A stretch of DNA of 9,287 nucleotides, from the NCBI GenBank assembly GCA_938036275.1, contig CALHPI010000031.1, positions 1-9,287 on the forward strand, read 5' to 3'. The notes beneath the pieces are model-generated. The model was not told the DNA's origin. It did not search any database and was given only the letters and a program-made list of their open reading frames with translations. The position numbers and the translations under genes were made by a program. Shown in pieces: positions 1-5,860 of the stretch. Position 1 is the first letter of the stretch. Each line of letters starts with the position of its first letter. The stretch is from Minisyncoccota bacterium. GTDB taxonomy: Bacteria; Patescibacteriota; Minisyncoccia; UBA6257; HR35.

Positions 1-615
1 GCTTTAAATATTGTTGAAAGATTAGTGAGATCTGGTCTTTTTGATTTAATTATTGTTGATTCAGTAGCAGCTTTGGTTCCGAGAGTCGAGCTTGAAGGTG
101 AAATTGGTGATCAATATATTGGTCTTCAGGCAAGAATGATGTCGCAAGCTTTAAGAAAACTTTCCGGAATTATTCACAAAACAAGAACAGTTGTTATTTT
201 TATTAATCAAACAAGAGCAATGATTGGCGGGATGGTTCCTGGTCAAGAAACAACTCCTGGTGGTAAAGCTCTAAAATTCTATGCTTCAGTTAGAATTGAA
301 CTTAAAAGAATTGCTCAAATTAAAAAAGGCGAAGAAATAATCGGTAATAAAATTAAAGCCAAAGTTGTTAAAAATAAAGTTGCACCACCATTTAAAACTG
401 CTGAACTCGAGATTTATTATAATGAAGGAATTTCTTATGAAGCTGATCTTTTGAATTTAGGTGAAAAATTAAAGGTCATTGAAAAATCTGGCAATACTTA
501 CTCTTTTCAAGGGACAAAACTTGGTGGTAGTTTTCAATCAGCTAGAGAATTTTTAAAGCAAAATCCAGAAATTAGTCAAAAAATTTATCAAGAAATTTTA
601 AAAACTCAAAGATAG
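1..615 (+). CDS. recA: RecA recombinase, 3' part (5' end outside window)
   Basis: The reading frame is open from base 1 and gives the last 204 residues of RecA, the ATPase that forms filaments on single-stranded DNA, drives strand exchange and triggers LexA-type self-cleavage. Aligned by eye to E. coli RecA, window residue 1 matches about residue 125. Visible landmarks are Walker B (LIIVD, Asp at window residue 20, E. coli Asp144), loop L1 (EGEIGD), the FINQTR segment with the allosteric Gln (E. coli Gln194), loop L2 (GGMVPGQETTPGGK), the ALKFYASVR strand and the C-terminal domain. Walker A lies upstream of the window. The acidic C-terminal tail of E. coli RecA is absent. The L2 position equivalent to Phe203 is Val (window residue 79). 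A GTG at base 25 is an internal codon, not the start. The stop TAG at 613-615 touches the comM ATG, so the two genes are probably cotranscribed. Confidence 0.97.
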   Translation, partial: ALNIVERLVRSGLFDLIIVDSVAALVPRVELEGEIGDQYIGLQARMMSQALRKLSGIIHKTRTVVIFINQTRAMIGGMVPGQETTPGGKALKFYASVRIELKRIAQIKKGEEIIGNKIKAKVVKNKVAPPFKTAELEIYYNEGISYEADLLNLGEKLKVIEKSGNTYSFQGTKLGGSFQSAREFLKQNPEISQKIYQEILKTQR

Positions 616-2115
616 ATGTTAGCCAAAATCAGAGCGGCAACTCTTTCAGGAATTTCCGCAGAAATTATTGAAATTGAAGTTGGTCTTTTGGGAGGTTTGC
701 CAAATTTTCAAATTGTTGGTTTAGCTGATAAAACAATTGATGAATCTAAAGAGAGAATCAATTTAGCTATTAAAAATATCGCTGCTAAACCACCAAACAA
801 AATAAATTCCCGGGTTGTTGTTAATTTATCACCAGCGGACCTTAAAAAAGAAGGTTCTCATTTAGATTTGCCAATTGCTTTAGCTTTTTTATATGCTTCA
901 GGGCAGCTTAGCAGGTTACCTTCGGATATTTTATTTTTAGGCGAACTTGGCTTAGATGGTAAAATCAAAAAAATCAAGGGTGCTTTACCGATTGTTTTAA
1001 AATCAGCGAATTTTTTCAAAAAAGTTATTTTGCCTGAAGAAAATTTAAATGAGGTTTCTTTTGTCAAAGAGATTGAAATTTATGGTTTTAGTGATTTAAA
1101 AGAAGTTGTTGATTTTTTAGAAGGTAATTTAGAAAAAGAACCATTGGAGCCAAAAAATTTTGAAACTCAAATTGAAGACTTTGATTTAAATTTCATTGTT
1201 TTTGATGATTATATTTTAAGAGTAATTATTTTTGGAATTTTAGGCAGGCATAACTTTTTACTTTATGGGCCACCAGGAACAGGTAAGACTTTAATTGCTC
1301 AAAATATAGTTAATTTATTACCGAATTTAACCTATGAAGAGTCATTAGAAATTTCAACAATTTATAGTGCTTTGGGCTTTTTAGAAGAAAATTTAATTAA
1401 AAGACCGCCGTTTCGCGCACCTCATCATTCAGCTTCAGCAGTTTCAGTTTTAGGCGGTGGCAAAGAAGCAAAACCAGGAGAAGTAACCTTAGCTCATCGA
1501 GGAGTTTTATTTTTTGATGAGCTTCCTGAATTTCGCCGAGATGTTTTAGAAGGAATTAGAGAACCATTAGAAACAGGAGAGATTACAGTTGCTCGAGCTA
1601 AAAAATCAATTAAATATCCAGCTAAGTTTTTGTTTGTTGGTGCTTATAATCCTTGTCCTTGTGGTTTTTATGGTGATCCTGAAGTTGAATGTAAATGTAC
1701 TGTTTCTGAAATCAATCGTTATCAACGAAAAATATCCGGACCTTTGTTTGATAGAATTGATATTAATTTAAATGTTCCGCGACTGAAAAGTGAAAAGATT
1801 TTTAACTTGCCACAAAAAGACTTTAAAAAAATAAAAGAAAAGATATTTGAAGTTAATGAAAAAATTAAATTTCGATTCAAGAATGAAAACTTTAAAAACA
1901 ATTCAGAGATTCCAGCTAAAAAAATAAAAGAATATTGCTCTTTAGATGAAAAAAGTGAGGATTTTTTCAAAAAAGCTATTGATAGTTACCGGCTTTCTTT
2001 AAGAGGTGTTCATAAAATTCTAAAATTAGCAAGAACAATTGCTGACTATGAAGACAGTGAGAATATTAAATTAGAACATATAGCTGAAGCTTTACAATAT
2101 CGAATTAGAACTTAA
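616..2115 (+). CDS. comM: ComM/YifB family AAA+ ATPase (Mg-chelatase-like)
   Basis: This 499-residue protein is close to the usual family length (about 500). ComM is a hexameric AAA+ helicase that promotes branch migration while transforming DNA is integrated by RecA, and acts in the cytoplasm. The domains are an N-terminal ChlI/Lon-protease-like fold (about residues 1-165, opening MLAKIRAATLSG and containing VVVNLSPADL), the Mg-chelatase AAA+ core with Walker A GPPGTGKT at 218-225 and Walker B VLFFDE ending at Asp301-Glu302, and a C-terminal Mg_chelatase_C domain. Inside the core is the family's cysteine insert (C347, C349, C359, C361), a likely metal knuckle. The ATG directly follows the recA stop with no gap and no Shine-Dalgarno, so expression is probably coupled to recA. 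That fits shared work on recombination. The bacterial Mg-chelatase BchI/ChlI is excluded by the N-terminal domain and the genomic context. Confidence 0.95.
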   Translation: MLAKIRAATLSGISAEIIEIEVGLLGGLPNFQIVGLADKTIDESKERINLAIKNIAAKPPNKINSRVVVNLSPADLKKEGSHLDLPIALAFLYASGQLSRLPSDILFLGELGLDGKIKKIKGALPIVLKSANFFKKVILPEENLNEVSFVKEIEIYGFSDLKEVVDFLEGNLEKEPLEPKNFETQIEDFDLNFIVFDDYILRVIIFGILGRHNFLLYGPPGTGKTLIAQNIVNLLPNLTYEESLEISTIYSALGFLEENLIKRPPFRAPHHSASAVSVLGGGKEAKPGEVTLAHRGVLFFDELPEFRRDVLEGIREPLETGEITVARAKKSIKYPAKFLFVGAYNPCPCGFYGDPEVECKCTVSEINRYQRKISGPLFDRIDINLNVPRLKSEKIFNLPQKDFKKIKEKIFEVNEKIKFRFKNENFKNNSEIPAKKIKEYCSLDEKSEDFFKKAIDSYRLSLRGVHKILKLARTIADYEDSENIKLEHIAEALQYRIRT

Positions 2116-2116
2116 T

Positions 2117-2159
2117 AAAAAAACCCTGGCGGGAGGCAAAAACCTTAAACCCGCCAGGG
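2117..2159 (-). terminator. Intrinsic terminator of the minus-strand RNA
   Basis: CCCTGGCGGG at 2124-2133 and its exact reverse complement at 2150-2159 form a 10-bp stem with a 16-nt loop. The loop can add three more pairs (2134-2136 with 2143-2145). Seven A at 2117-2123 become a U7 tract when read on the minus strand, the canonical terminator layout. On the + strand the stem is followed by a run of G instead of T, so it is not a standard terminator for comM, although the hairpin could still slow polymerase or protect the comM mRNA 3' end. Confidence 0.8.
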
Positions 2160-2169
2160 GGGGACGAGA

Positions 2170-2214
2170 GGAAGGGGAAGAGGTTGGAAGGGGTTAGGAA
2201 GGGGTTTGGGAAGG
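2170..2214 (+). repeat. Purine-rich GGAAGGGG short repeats
   Basis: Three exact copies of GGAAGGGG lie at 2170-2177, 2186-2193 and 2197-2204. The last two belong to the longer unit GGAAGGGGTT and are 11 bp apart. A degenerate GGGAAGG follows at 2208-2214. The block is almost free of C on the + strand, unlike the AT-rich genes around it. Read on the minus strand it forms the C/U-rich part of the candidate small RNA. Confidence 0.75.
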
Positions 2215-2224
2215 TGCTAATTTA

Positions 2225-2252
2225 ATTATAATAAATTTAAAAAAAATGTCAA
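2225..2252 (-). promoter_or_regulatory. Consensus sigma-70 promoter for the minus-strand small RNA
   Basis: Read on the minus strand, a perfect -35 TTGACA (complement of 2247-2252) lies 16 bp from a perfect -10 TATAAT (complement of 2225-2230). The expected start is A at about 2218. The -35 element overlaps the first two codons of pgk (ATG at 2246), so the promoter extends back into the divergent gene. Two perfect hexamers are unlikely by chance even at this AT content, because the -35 contains G and C. Confidence 0.75.
2227..2232 (+). promoter_or_regulatory. Putative -10 element for pgk
   Basis: TATAAT on the + strand sits 13 bp before the pgk ATG, so a transcript would begin near 2239 with a leader of about 7 nt. 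It overlaps the minus-strand -10, because ATTATAAT at 2225-2232 is palindromic. No good -35 is visible: TTGGGA at 2206-2211 matches four of six positions but with a short 15-bp spacer. Confidence 0.45.
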
Positions 2253-3367
2253 GAGTGATTAATTCCCAAAAAATACTTTCTAAAAATAGACAATCAATTA
2301 TAGGTAAAAATATTTTAGTAAGAGTTGATTTTAATGTTAGTCTGGAAAAAGAGAAAATTTTTGATAGTTATCGAATTGAAAGTTCTAAAGAAACTTTAAA
2401 TTTTTTAAAACCAGCTAAAAGAATTATTTTAATCAGCCACTTAGACGACCCTAAAAACAGAGAACCAAAATATTCGTTTAAAAAATTAATTCCTCAAATT
2501 GAAAAAATTTTAAAAACCAAAATTGGTTTTCTTGAAAATTTTAATTTACCAATTAAAGAAAAAATTTCTCTCTTTGAGAATTTAAGGTTCTGGCCCGGAG
2601 AAAAAAACTGTGATTGGAATTTTGCTAAAAAATTAGCTAGCCTGGGTGAGATTTTTATTAATGAAGCTTTTTCAGCTTCCCATCGAAAACATACTTCAAT
2701 TTATCTTCTGCCAAAGCTCTTACCAACATTTTATGGCTTAAATTTTGAAAAAGAAATTAATTTACTCAATAAAGTTTTAAAAACAAAAAAATCTTTAGCT
2801 TTAATTTTAGGAGGCGCTAAAATTTCAACCAAACTTCCTTTAATAAAACGATTTTTAAGAAAAGCTAATTTAATTTTTTTAGCTGGCGGTTTAGCTAATA
2901 CTTATTTAAAAGCTCAAGGTTTTGAGATTGGTGAATCTTTAATCGAAAAAGAAATTATTAATGAAATTAAAAAAATTAAATCGGGGAAAATTTTAGTTCC
3001 TTTTGATTTTCATAATCAAAATTTAGAGAATAAATTTTTAGGAGAAATTAATCAAAATGATATTATTTATGATGTTGGTCCTGAAAGTTTAAAAATGTTA
3101 TTTACCGAATTAAAAAAATACAACACAATTGTTTGGAATGGTCCTTTAGGTTATATTGAAAATCAAAACTTTGAAAAAGGCACTTGGTTATTAACTAAAT
3201 TTTTATTAACTCTAAAAAATAAATTTATCTTAATTGGTGGCGGAGATACTTTAGCTTTTTTACAGAAAAAAGGTGTTTTAAAAAAATTTAAAAATATCTC
3301 AACCGGTGGCGGGGCTATGCTCGATTATTTAAGTAATCCCCGAAATTTTATTGGCTTAAAATGGTAA
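2246..3367 (+). CDS. pgk: Phosphoglycerate kinase, divergent
   Basis: This glycolytic enzyme transfers phosphate from 1,3-bisphosphoglycerate to ADP in the cytoplasm. At 373 residues it is somewhat shorter than typical bacterial Pgk (about 390-400). Visible motifs are VRVDFNV (D28, N30), R43, SHL (H65), ENLRF (R114), ASHRKH (R147), LGGAKIS (189-194), VWNGPLG with Glu305, GGGDT (331-335) and STGGGA (352-357). The odd point is the 3-phosphoglycerate-binding loop: the usual SHLGRPKG is SHLDDPKN, so the conserved Arg (yeast Arg65) is Asp68. The other basic-patch arginines remain. No Shine-Dalgarno precedes the ATG, only a run of A. GTG at 2255 is a possible alternative start. The stop overlaps the next gene by 7 bp (ATGGTAA), so the two are probably cotranscribed. 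Family assignment is firm; full activity is not certain. Confidence 0.93.
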   Translation: MSRVINSQKILSKNRQSIIGKNILVRVDFNVSLEKEKIFDSYRIESSKETLNFLKPAKRIILISHLDDPKNREPKYSFKKLIPQIEKILKTKIGFLENFNLPIKEKISLFENLRFWPGEKNCDWNFAKKLASLGEIFINEAFSASHRKHTSIYLLPKLLPTFYGLNFEKEINLLNKVLKTKKSLALILGGAKISTKLPLIKRFLRKANLIFLAGGLANTYLKAQGFEIGESLIEKEIINEIKKIKSGKILVPFDFHNQNLENKFLGEINQNDIIYDVGPESLKMLFTELKKYNTIVWNGPLGYIENQNFEKGTWLLTKFLLTLKNKFILIGGGDTLAFLQKKGVLKKFKNISTGGGAMLDYLSNPRNFIGLKW

Positions 3368-4344
3368 AAATAGATTTAAACAATGCCGAGGTTGTTTTTT
3401 TAGATATTGAAACGAGCTCAACAAAATTTGATGCTGAAATTTTGGAAATTGCCGGGCTGATTGTTGATAAAAATTTAGCTGTTAAAGAAAGTTTTGATTT
3501 TTTAATCAAACCTCAGGATCTTACCCGAGCTGATCCTCAAGCTTTAGAACTTATTGGTTATTCGGAAGAAAAATGGCAAAATGCCCGTGAATTAAAGGAT
3601 GTTCTAAATATTCTTTATCCTAAATTTCAAAACAAAATTTTAGCTGGCTGGGTCGTTCATTTTGATTCCTCTCGTTTAGAAAGAGCTTTTTATGAAAATG
3701 GTTTTGATGATCCTTTTGATTATCGAAGGATTGATGTCTTTTCTTTAGCTGTCGCTAAATATGGTTTTAAAAATTTAGGCGATAAAGAAACATTAACTAA
3801 GATTTGCCAAGTTTTAAATATTGACCGTGGCAAAGCTCACTCAGCTTATGATGACGCGTATGCTGCTTATAAAGTTTTTTTAAAAATTATTGGCGAAGAA
3901 AATCTTAAATATTTTTCTCAAGAAATTATTGTTTATACTGACGGTGGATCATTAGGTAATCCGGGTAGGGCAGCTTTGGGTGTTGTCATCAAATTACCTC
4001 AAGAAATTAAAGAATATTCTCAAGAAATTGGTGAAAAAACAAATAATCAAGCTGAATATGAAGCTGTAATTTTTGCTTTAGAAAAAATTAAACATCTTTT
4101 CGGTAAAGAAAAAACTAAACAAATGAAAATTATTCTTTATTTAGACAGCGAACTTGTCGGCAAGCAGTTAAAAAATGAATTTAAAGTTCTTGAAGAAGAT
4201 CTTTTTCCTTATTTTATTAAATTTCATAATTTAAAATTTGATTTTGGCGAAATTGAAATTAAGATTATTCCCCGCGAGGAAAATAAATTAGCTGATCAAT
4301 TAGTTAAAAAAATTCTTTTCAACAAATTTTCCACGATTATTTAA
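3361..4344 (+). CDS. DEDDh exonuclease-RNase HI fusion protein
   Basis: This 327-residue protein joins two nucleases. Residues about 10-178 are a DnaQ/PolC-like 3'-5' exonuclease: FLDIET (D15, E17), the ExoII region with HFDSSRLE (D102) and the ExoIII motif H160-SAYD-D165, giving a complete DEDDh set. Residues about 188-320 are an RNase HI domain: YTDGGSLGNPG (D194), NQAEYEA (E232), LYLDSELV (D262) and NKLADQL (D312), again a complete D-E-D-D set. The linker between them is only about ten residues. The exonuclease domain should trim DNA or RNA 3' ends or proofread, and the RNase H domain should cut RNA in RNA:DNA hybrids. A role in primer or R-loop removal is an inference. The gene overlaps pgk by 7 bp and precedes dnaA by 50 bp. 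The individual domains are certain; the combined substrate is not. Confidence 0.9.
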   Translation: MVKIDLNNAEVVFLDIETSSTKFDAEILEIAGLIVDKNLAVKESFDFLIKPQDLTRADPQALELIGYSEEKWQNARELKDVLNILYPKFQNKILAGWVVHFDSSRLERAFYENGFDDPFDYRRIDVFSLAVAKYGFKNLGDKETLTKICQVLNIDRGKAHSAYDDAYAAYKVFLKIIGEENLKYFSQEIIVYTDGGSLGNPGRAALGVVIKLPQEIKEYSQEIGEKTNNQAEYEAVIFALEKIKHLFGKEKTKQMKIILYLDSELVGKQLKNEFKVLEEDLFPYFIKFHNLKFDFGEIEIKIIPREENKLADQLVKKILFNKFSTII

Positions 4345-4356
4345 GATTGTCATTTT

Positions 4357-4385
4357 TTGACTTCGATTTTGTCTTTAAGTATAAT
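4357..4385 (+). promoter_or_regulatory. dnaA promoter
   Basis: TTGACT (4357-4362, five of six to TTGACA), a 17-bp spacer and a perfect TATAAT (4380-4385) form a near-consensus sigma-70-type promoter. The predicted start at about 4392 leaves at most a few bases before the ATG at 4395, so the dnaA mRNA would be leaderless or nearly so. The position also argues against the upstream TTG (4347) as the translation start, because the promoter would lie within that extension. Confidence 0.75.
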
Positions 4386-4394
4386 TCAAGTAAA

Positions 4395-5759
4395 ATGACT
4401 AACGATCTTTTTGAAACCACTTGGGAAAAAGTTTTAAACAATATTAAAGAAAATGTTGGTAATTCTTTATATCGAGTTTGGTTTGCAAATCTTGTTCCCA
4501 AGGTTTACAATCAAGGCGTTTTGAAAATAGAGGTCCCAAGCCGTTTTGTTAAAGATTGGCTAGAAAAGAAATTTAATCAACTTCTTTTAAAATCTGTAAA
4601 AGAATTTTTCCCGGAAGTTAAGCATATTGAATTGGTTGTTTCTAACAAACCAACTTTACAAATAGAAACTAAAAAATCTTCTTTTAAAAGATTAACCCAA
4701 ACAATTATTGAAAAACCTTTAGCAATTTTTGATATCAATCCTCAAACTAATCTTAATCCCCGCTATCGTTTTGATAATTTTGTTGTTGGACAAAGTAATG
4801 AACTTGCTTTTGCTGCTTGTCAAGGCGTTGCTAAAAATTTAGGAGGGAGCAACAATCCTCTTTTTCTTTATGGACCAGTTGGTGTTGGAAAAACTCATCT
4901 TTTACAAGCTGTTGGTAATGAGGTTTTAAAAAACTATAAAAATTTAAAGATTCGTTATGCAACAACCGAAGAATTTACTAATCAGTTTATTAATGCTTTA
5001 AAAAATCATTCCATTGAGGAATTTCGTTTTAAATTTCGAGATATTGATGTTTTGATTTTAGATGATGTTCATTTTCTTTCTGGAAAAACAACTTCTCAAG
5101 AAGAACTTTTCCATACTTTCAACTATCTTTACAATCTTTCTAAACAGATAGTTTTTTCTTCAGATCGACCACCGCGGCTTATTCCTGATATTGAAGAAAG
5201 GTTAAAATCAAGATTTGAGGGTGGTTTAGTTATTGATATTCAACCTCCTGATTACGAAACAAGATTAGCGATTTTAAAAGTTAAAGCTCAAGAAAAAAAT
5301 ATTGTTCTTGACGATAAAATTTATGAATTAATTGCTAAAAAAATCACCCGAAATATTCGCGAGCTGGAAGGAGCTTTAAGTGCGGTTATTTTTTATTATT
5401 CAAAAAACGGGAAATTATCCTTAGAAAAAGTTGAGGAAATAATTAAAAAATTTTCTAAGGATTATTATCGAAAAATTACTCCTCGAAAAATTATTAAAGT
5501 TATTACTGATCATTATGAAATTAAAGAAGAAGATATTTTCAAAAAAACAAGAACTAAACATTTAGTTGAGATTCGCCAATGTTTAATTTACCTTTTAAGA
5601 GAAATATCTCAACTTTCTTACACCTCAATTGGTCAACTTCTTAAAAAAGATCATACGACTATAATTTATGCTTATGAAAAAGTTGCTAAAAAGTTGAAGA
5701 ATAATTCTGAATTTTCTCAGGGGATTGAAATTCTTAAATCAAAAATTTTAGAATCTTAA
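4395..5759 (+). CDS. dnaA: Chromosomal replication initiator DnaA
   Basis: DnaA binds DnaA boxes at the origin, melts the adjacent DNA and helps load the replicative helicase. The ATG at 4395 gives 454 residues, a usual length, and begins MTNDLFETTWEKVL as domain I does. The frame is open back to a TTG at 4347, which I reject because a promoter lies inside the extension. Domain I spans about 1-85 and the linker domain II is short. The AAA+ domain III shows Walker A GPVGVGKT (160-167), Walker B LILDD (D223, D224) and an arginine-finger region RLKSRF (R273). Domain IV carries the DNA-binding helix-turn-helix ending in the signature DHTTI (419-423), so recognition of standard DnaA boxes is expected. 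The gene has its own promoter and is followed by a box-containing gap and dnaN, the classical dnaA-dnaN order. Confidence 0.97.
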   Translation: MTNDLFETTWEKVLNNIKENVGNSLYRVWFANLVPKVYNQGVLKIEVPSRFVKDWLEKKFNQLLLKSVKEFFPEVKHIELVVSNKPTLQIETKKSSFKRLTQTIIEKPLAIFDINPQTNLNPRYRFDNFVVGQSNELAFAACQGVAKNLGGSNNPLFLYGPVGVGKTHLLQAVGNEVLKNYKNLKIRYATTEEFTNQFINALKNHSIEEFRFKFRDIDVLILDDVHFLSGKTTSQEELFHTFNYLYNLSKQIVFSSDRPPRLIPDIEERLKSRFEGGLVIDIQPPDYETRLAILKVKAQEKNIVLDDKIYELIAKKITRNIRELEGALSAVIFYYSKNGKLSLEKVEEIIKKFSKDYYRKITPRKIIKVITDHYEIKEEDIFKKTRTKHLVEIRQCLIYLLREISQLSYTSIGQLLKKDHTTIIYAYEKVAKKLKNNSEFSQGIEILKSKILES

Positions 5760-5763
5760 CTTT

Positions 5764-5772
5764 TTATCCCCA
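5764..5772 (+). promoter_or_regulatory. DnaA box 1
   Basis: TTATCCCCA differs from the consensus TTATCCACA at one position. It starts five bases after the dnaA stop codon, on the + strand. Confidence 0.6.
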
Positions 5773-5826
5773 ATTTTTCCAATGATTGTTTTTACAAAAA
5801 ATGTTTAAAATAAAAGTATTAAAGAC

Positions 5827-5835
5827 TTTTCCACA
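5827..5835 (+). promoter_or_regulatory. DnaA box 2, overlapping the dnaN -35 region
   Basis: TTTTCCACA differs from TTATCCACA at one position and is 63 bp downstream of box 1 in the same orientation. It sits where the -35 of the TATAAT at 5850-5855 would be, so DnaA bound here could act on dnaN transcription as well as at the origin. Confidence 0.55.
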
Positions 5836-5842
5836 AATTAAC

Positions 5843-5860
5843 AATACTATATAATACTAT
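5843..5860 (+). repeat. AT-rich direct repeat AATACTAT x2
   Basis: Two exact 8-bp copies (5843-5850 and 5853-5860) repeat at a 10-bp period, about one helical turn, eight bases after DnaA box 2. The position suits a DNA unwinding element. AT-rich short repeats can also arise by chance in such a genome. Confidence 0.5.
5850..5855 (+). promoter_or_regulatory. Putative -10 element for dnaN
   Basis: A perfect TATAAT ends 16 bp before the dnaN ATG, predicting a start near 5862 and a leader of about 10 nt. No -35 match is seen at 16-18 bp spacing. TACTAT at 5855-5860 is a weaker alternative. The element overlaps the AATACTAT direct repeat of the origin candidate. Confidence 0.45.

Larger units (their letters stand above)
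2117..2218 (-). ncRNA. Candidate small RNA, C/U-rich tail plus terminator hairpin
   Basis: On the minus strand a consensus promoter is followed about 100 bp later by an intrinsic terminator, with no reading frame between them. The predicted transcript starts near base 2218 and ends near 2117, about 102 nt. Its first 59 nt contain only two G residues and carry three copies of CCCCTTCC (complement of 2170-2177, 2186-2193 and 2197-2204) plus related CCTTCC blocks, so this part should be almost unstructured. The last 43 nt form a 10-bp GC-rich hairpin and a U7 tail. It ends one base short of the comM stop codon, so it does not run antisense into that gene. I recognise no known family: it lacks the landmarks of SRP RNA, 6S RNA, RNase P RNA and tmRNA. 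Transcription is inferred from signals only. Confidence 0.6.

Noticed and set aside
858..1067. Minus-strand frame inside comM (69 aa)
   Set aside because: Shadow frame opposite a well-supported conserved domain, with no start context or family likeness.
2124..2159. Hairpin as a + strand terminator for comM
   Set aside because: On the + strand the stem is followed by a G run, not T. The T tract exists only when read on the minus strand.
2117..2218. SRP (4.5S), 6S or tmRNA for the minus-strand RNA
   Set aside because: The length resembles 4.5S RNA, but there is no long helical rod, no GGAA-type apical loop with the conserved internal bulges, and no tRNA-like ends. The 5' half is almost free of G and cannot pair.
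4327..4335. TTTTCCACG as a DnaA box upstream of the dnaA promoter
   Set aside because: Only seven of nine to consensus and inside the 3' end of the exonuclease-RNase H coding sequence, so chance is likely.
4347..4394. TTG start extending DnaA by 16 residues
   Set aside because: The extension contains the dnaA promoter, and the ATG at 4395 begins the usual domain I sequence at a normal length.
5775..5783. TTTTCCAAT as a third DnaA box in the dnaA-dnaN gap
   Set aside because: Matches only six of nine consensus positions, expected often in AT-rich DNA.
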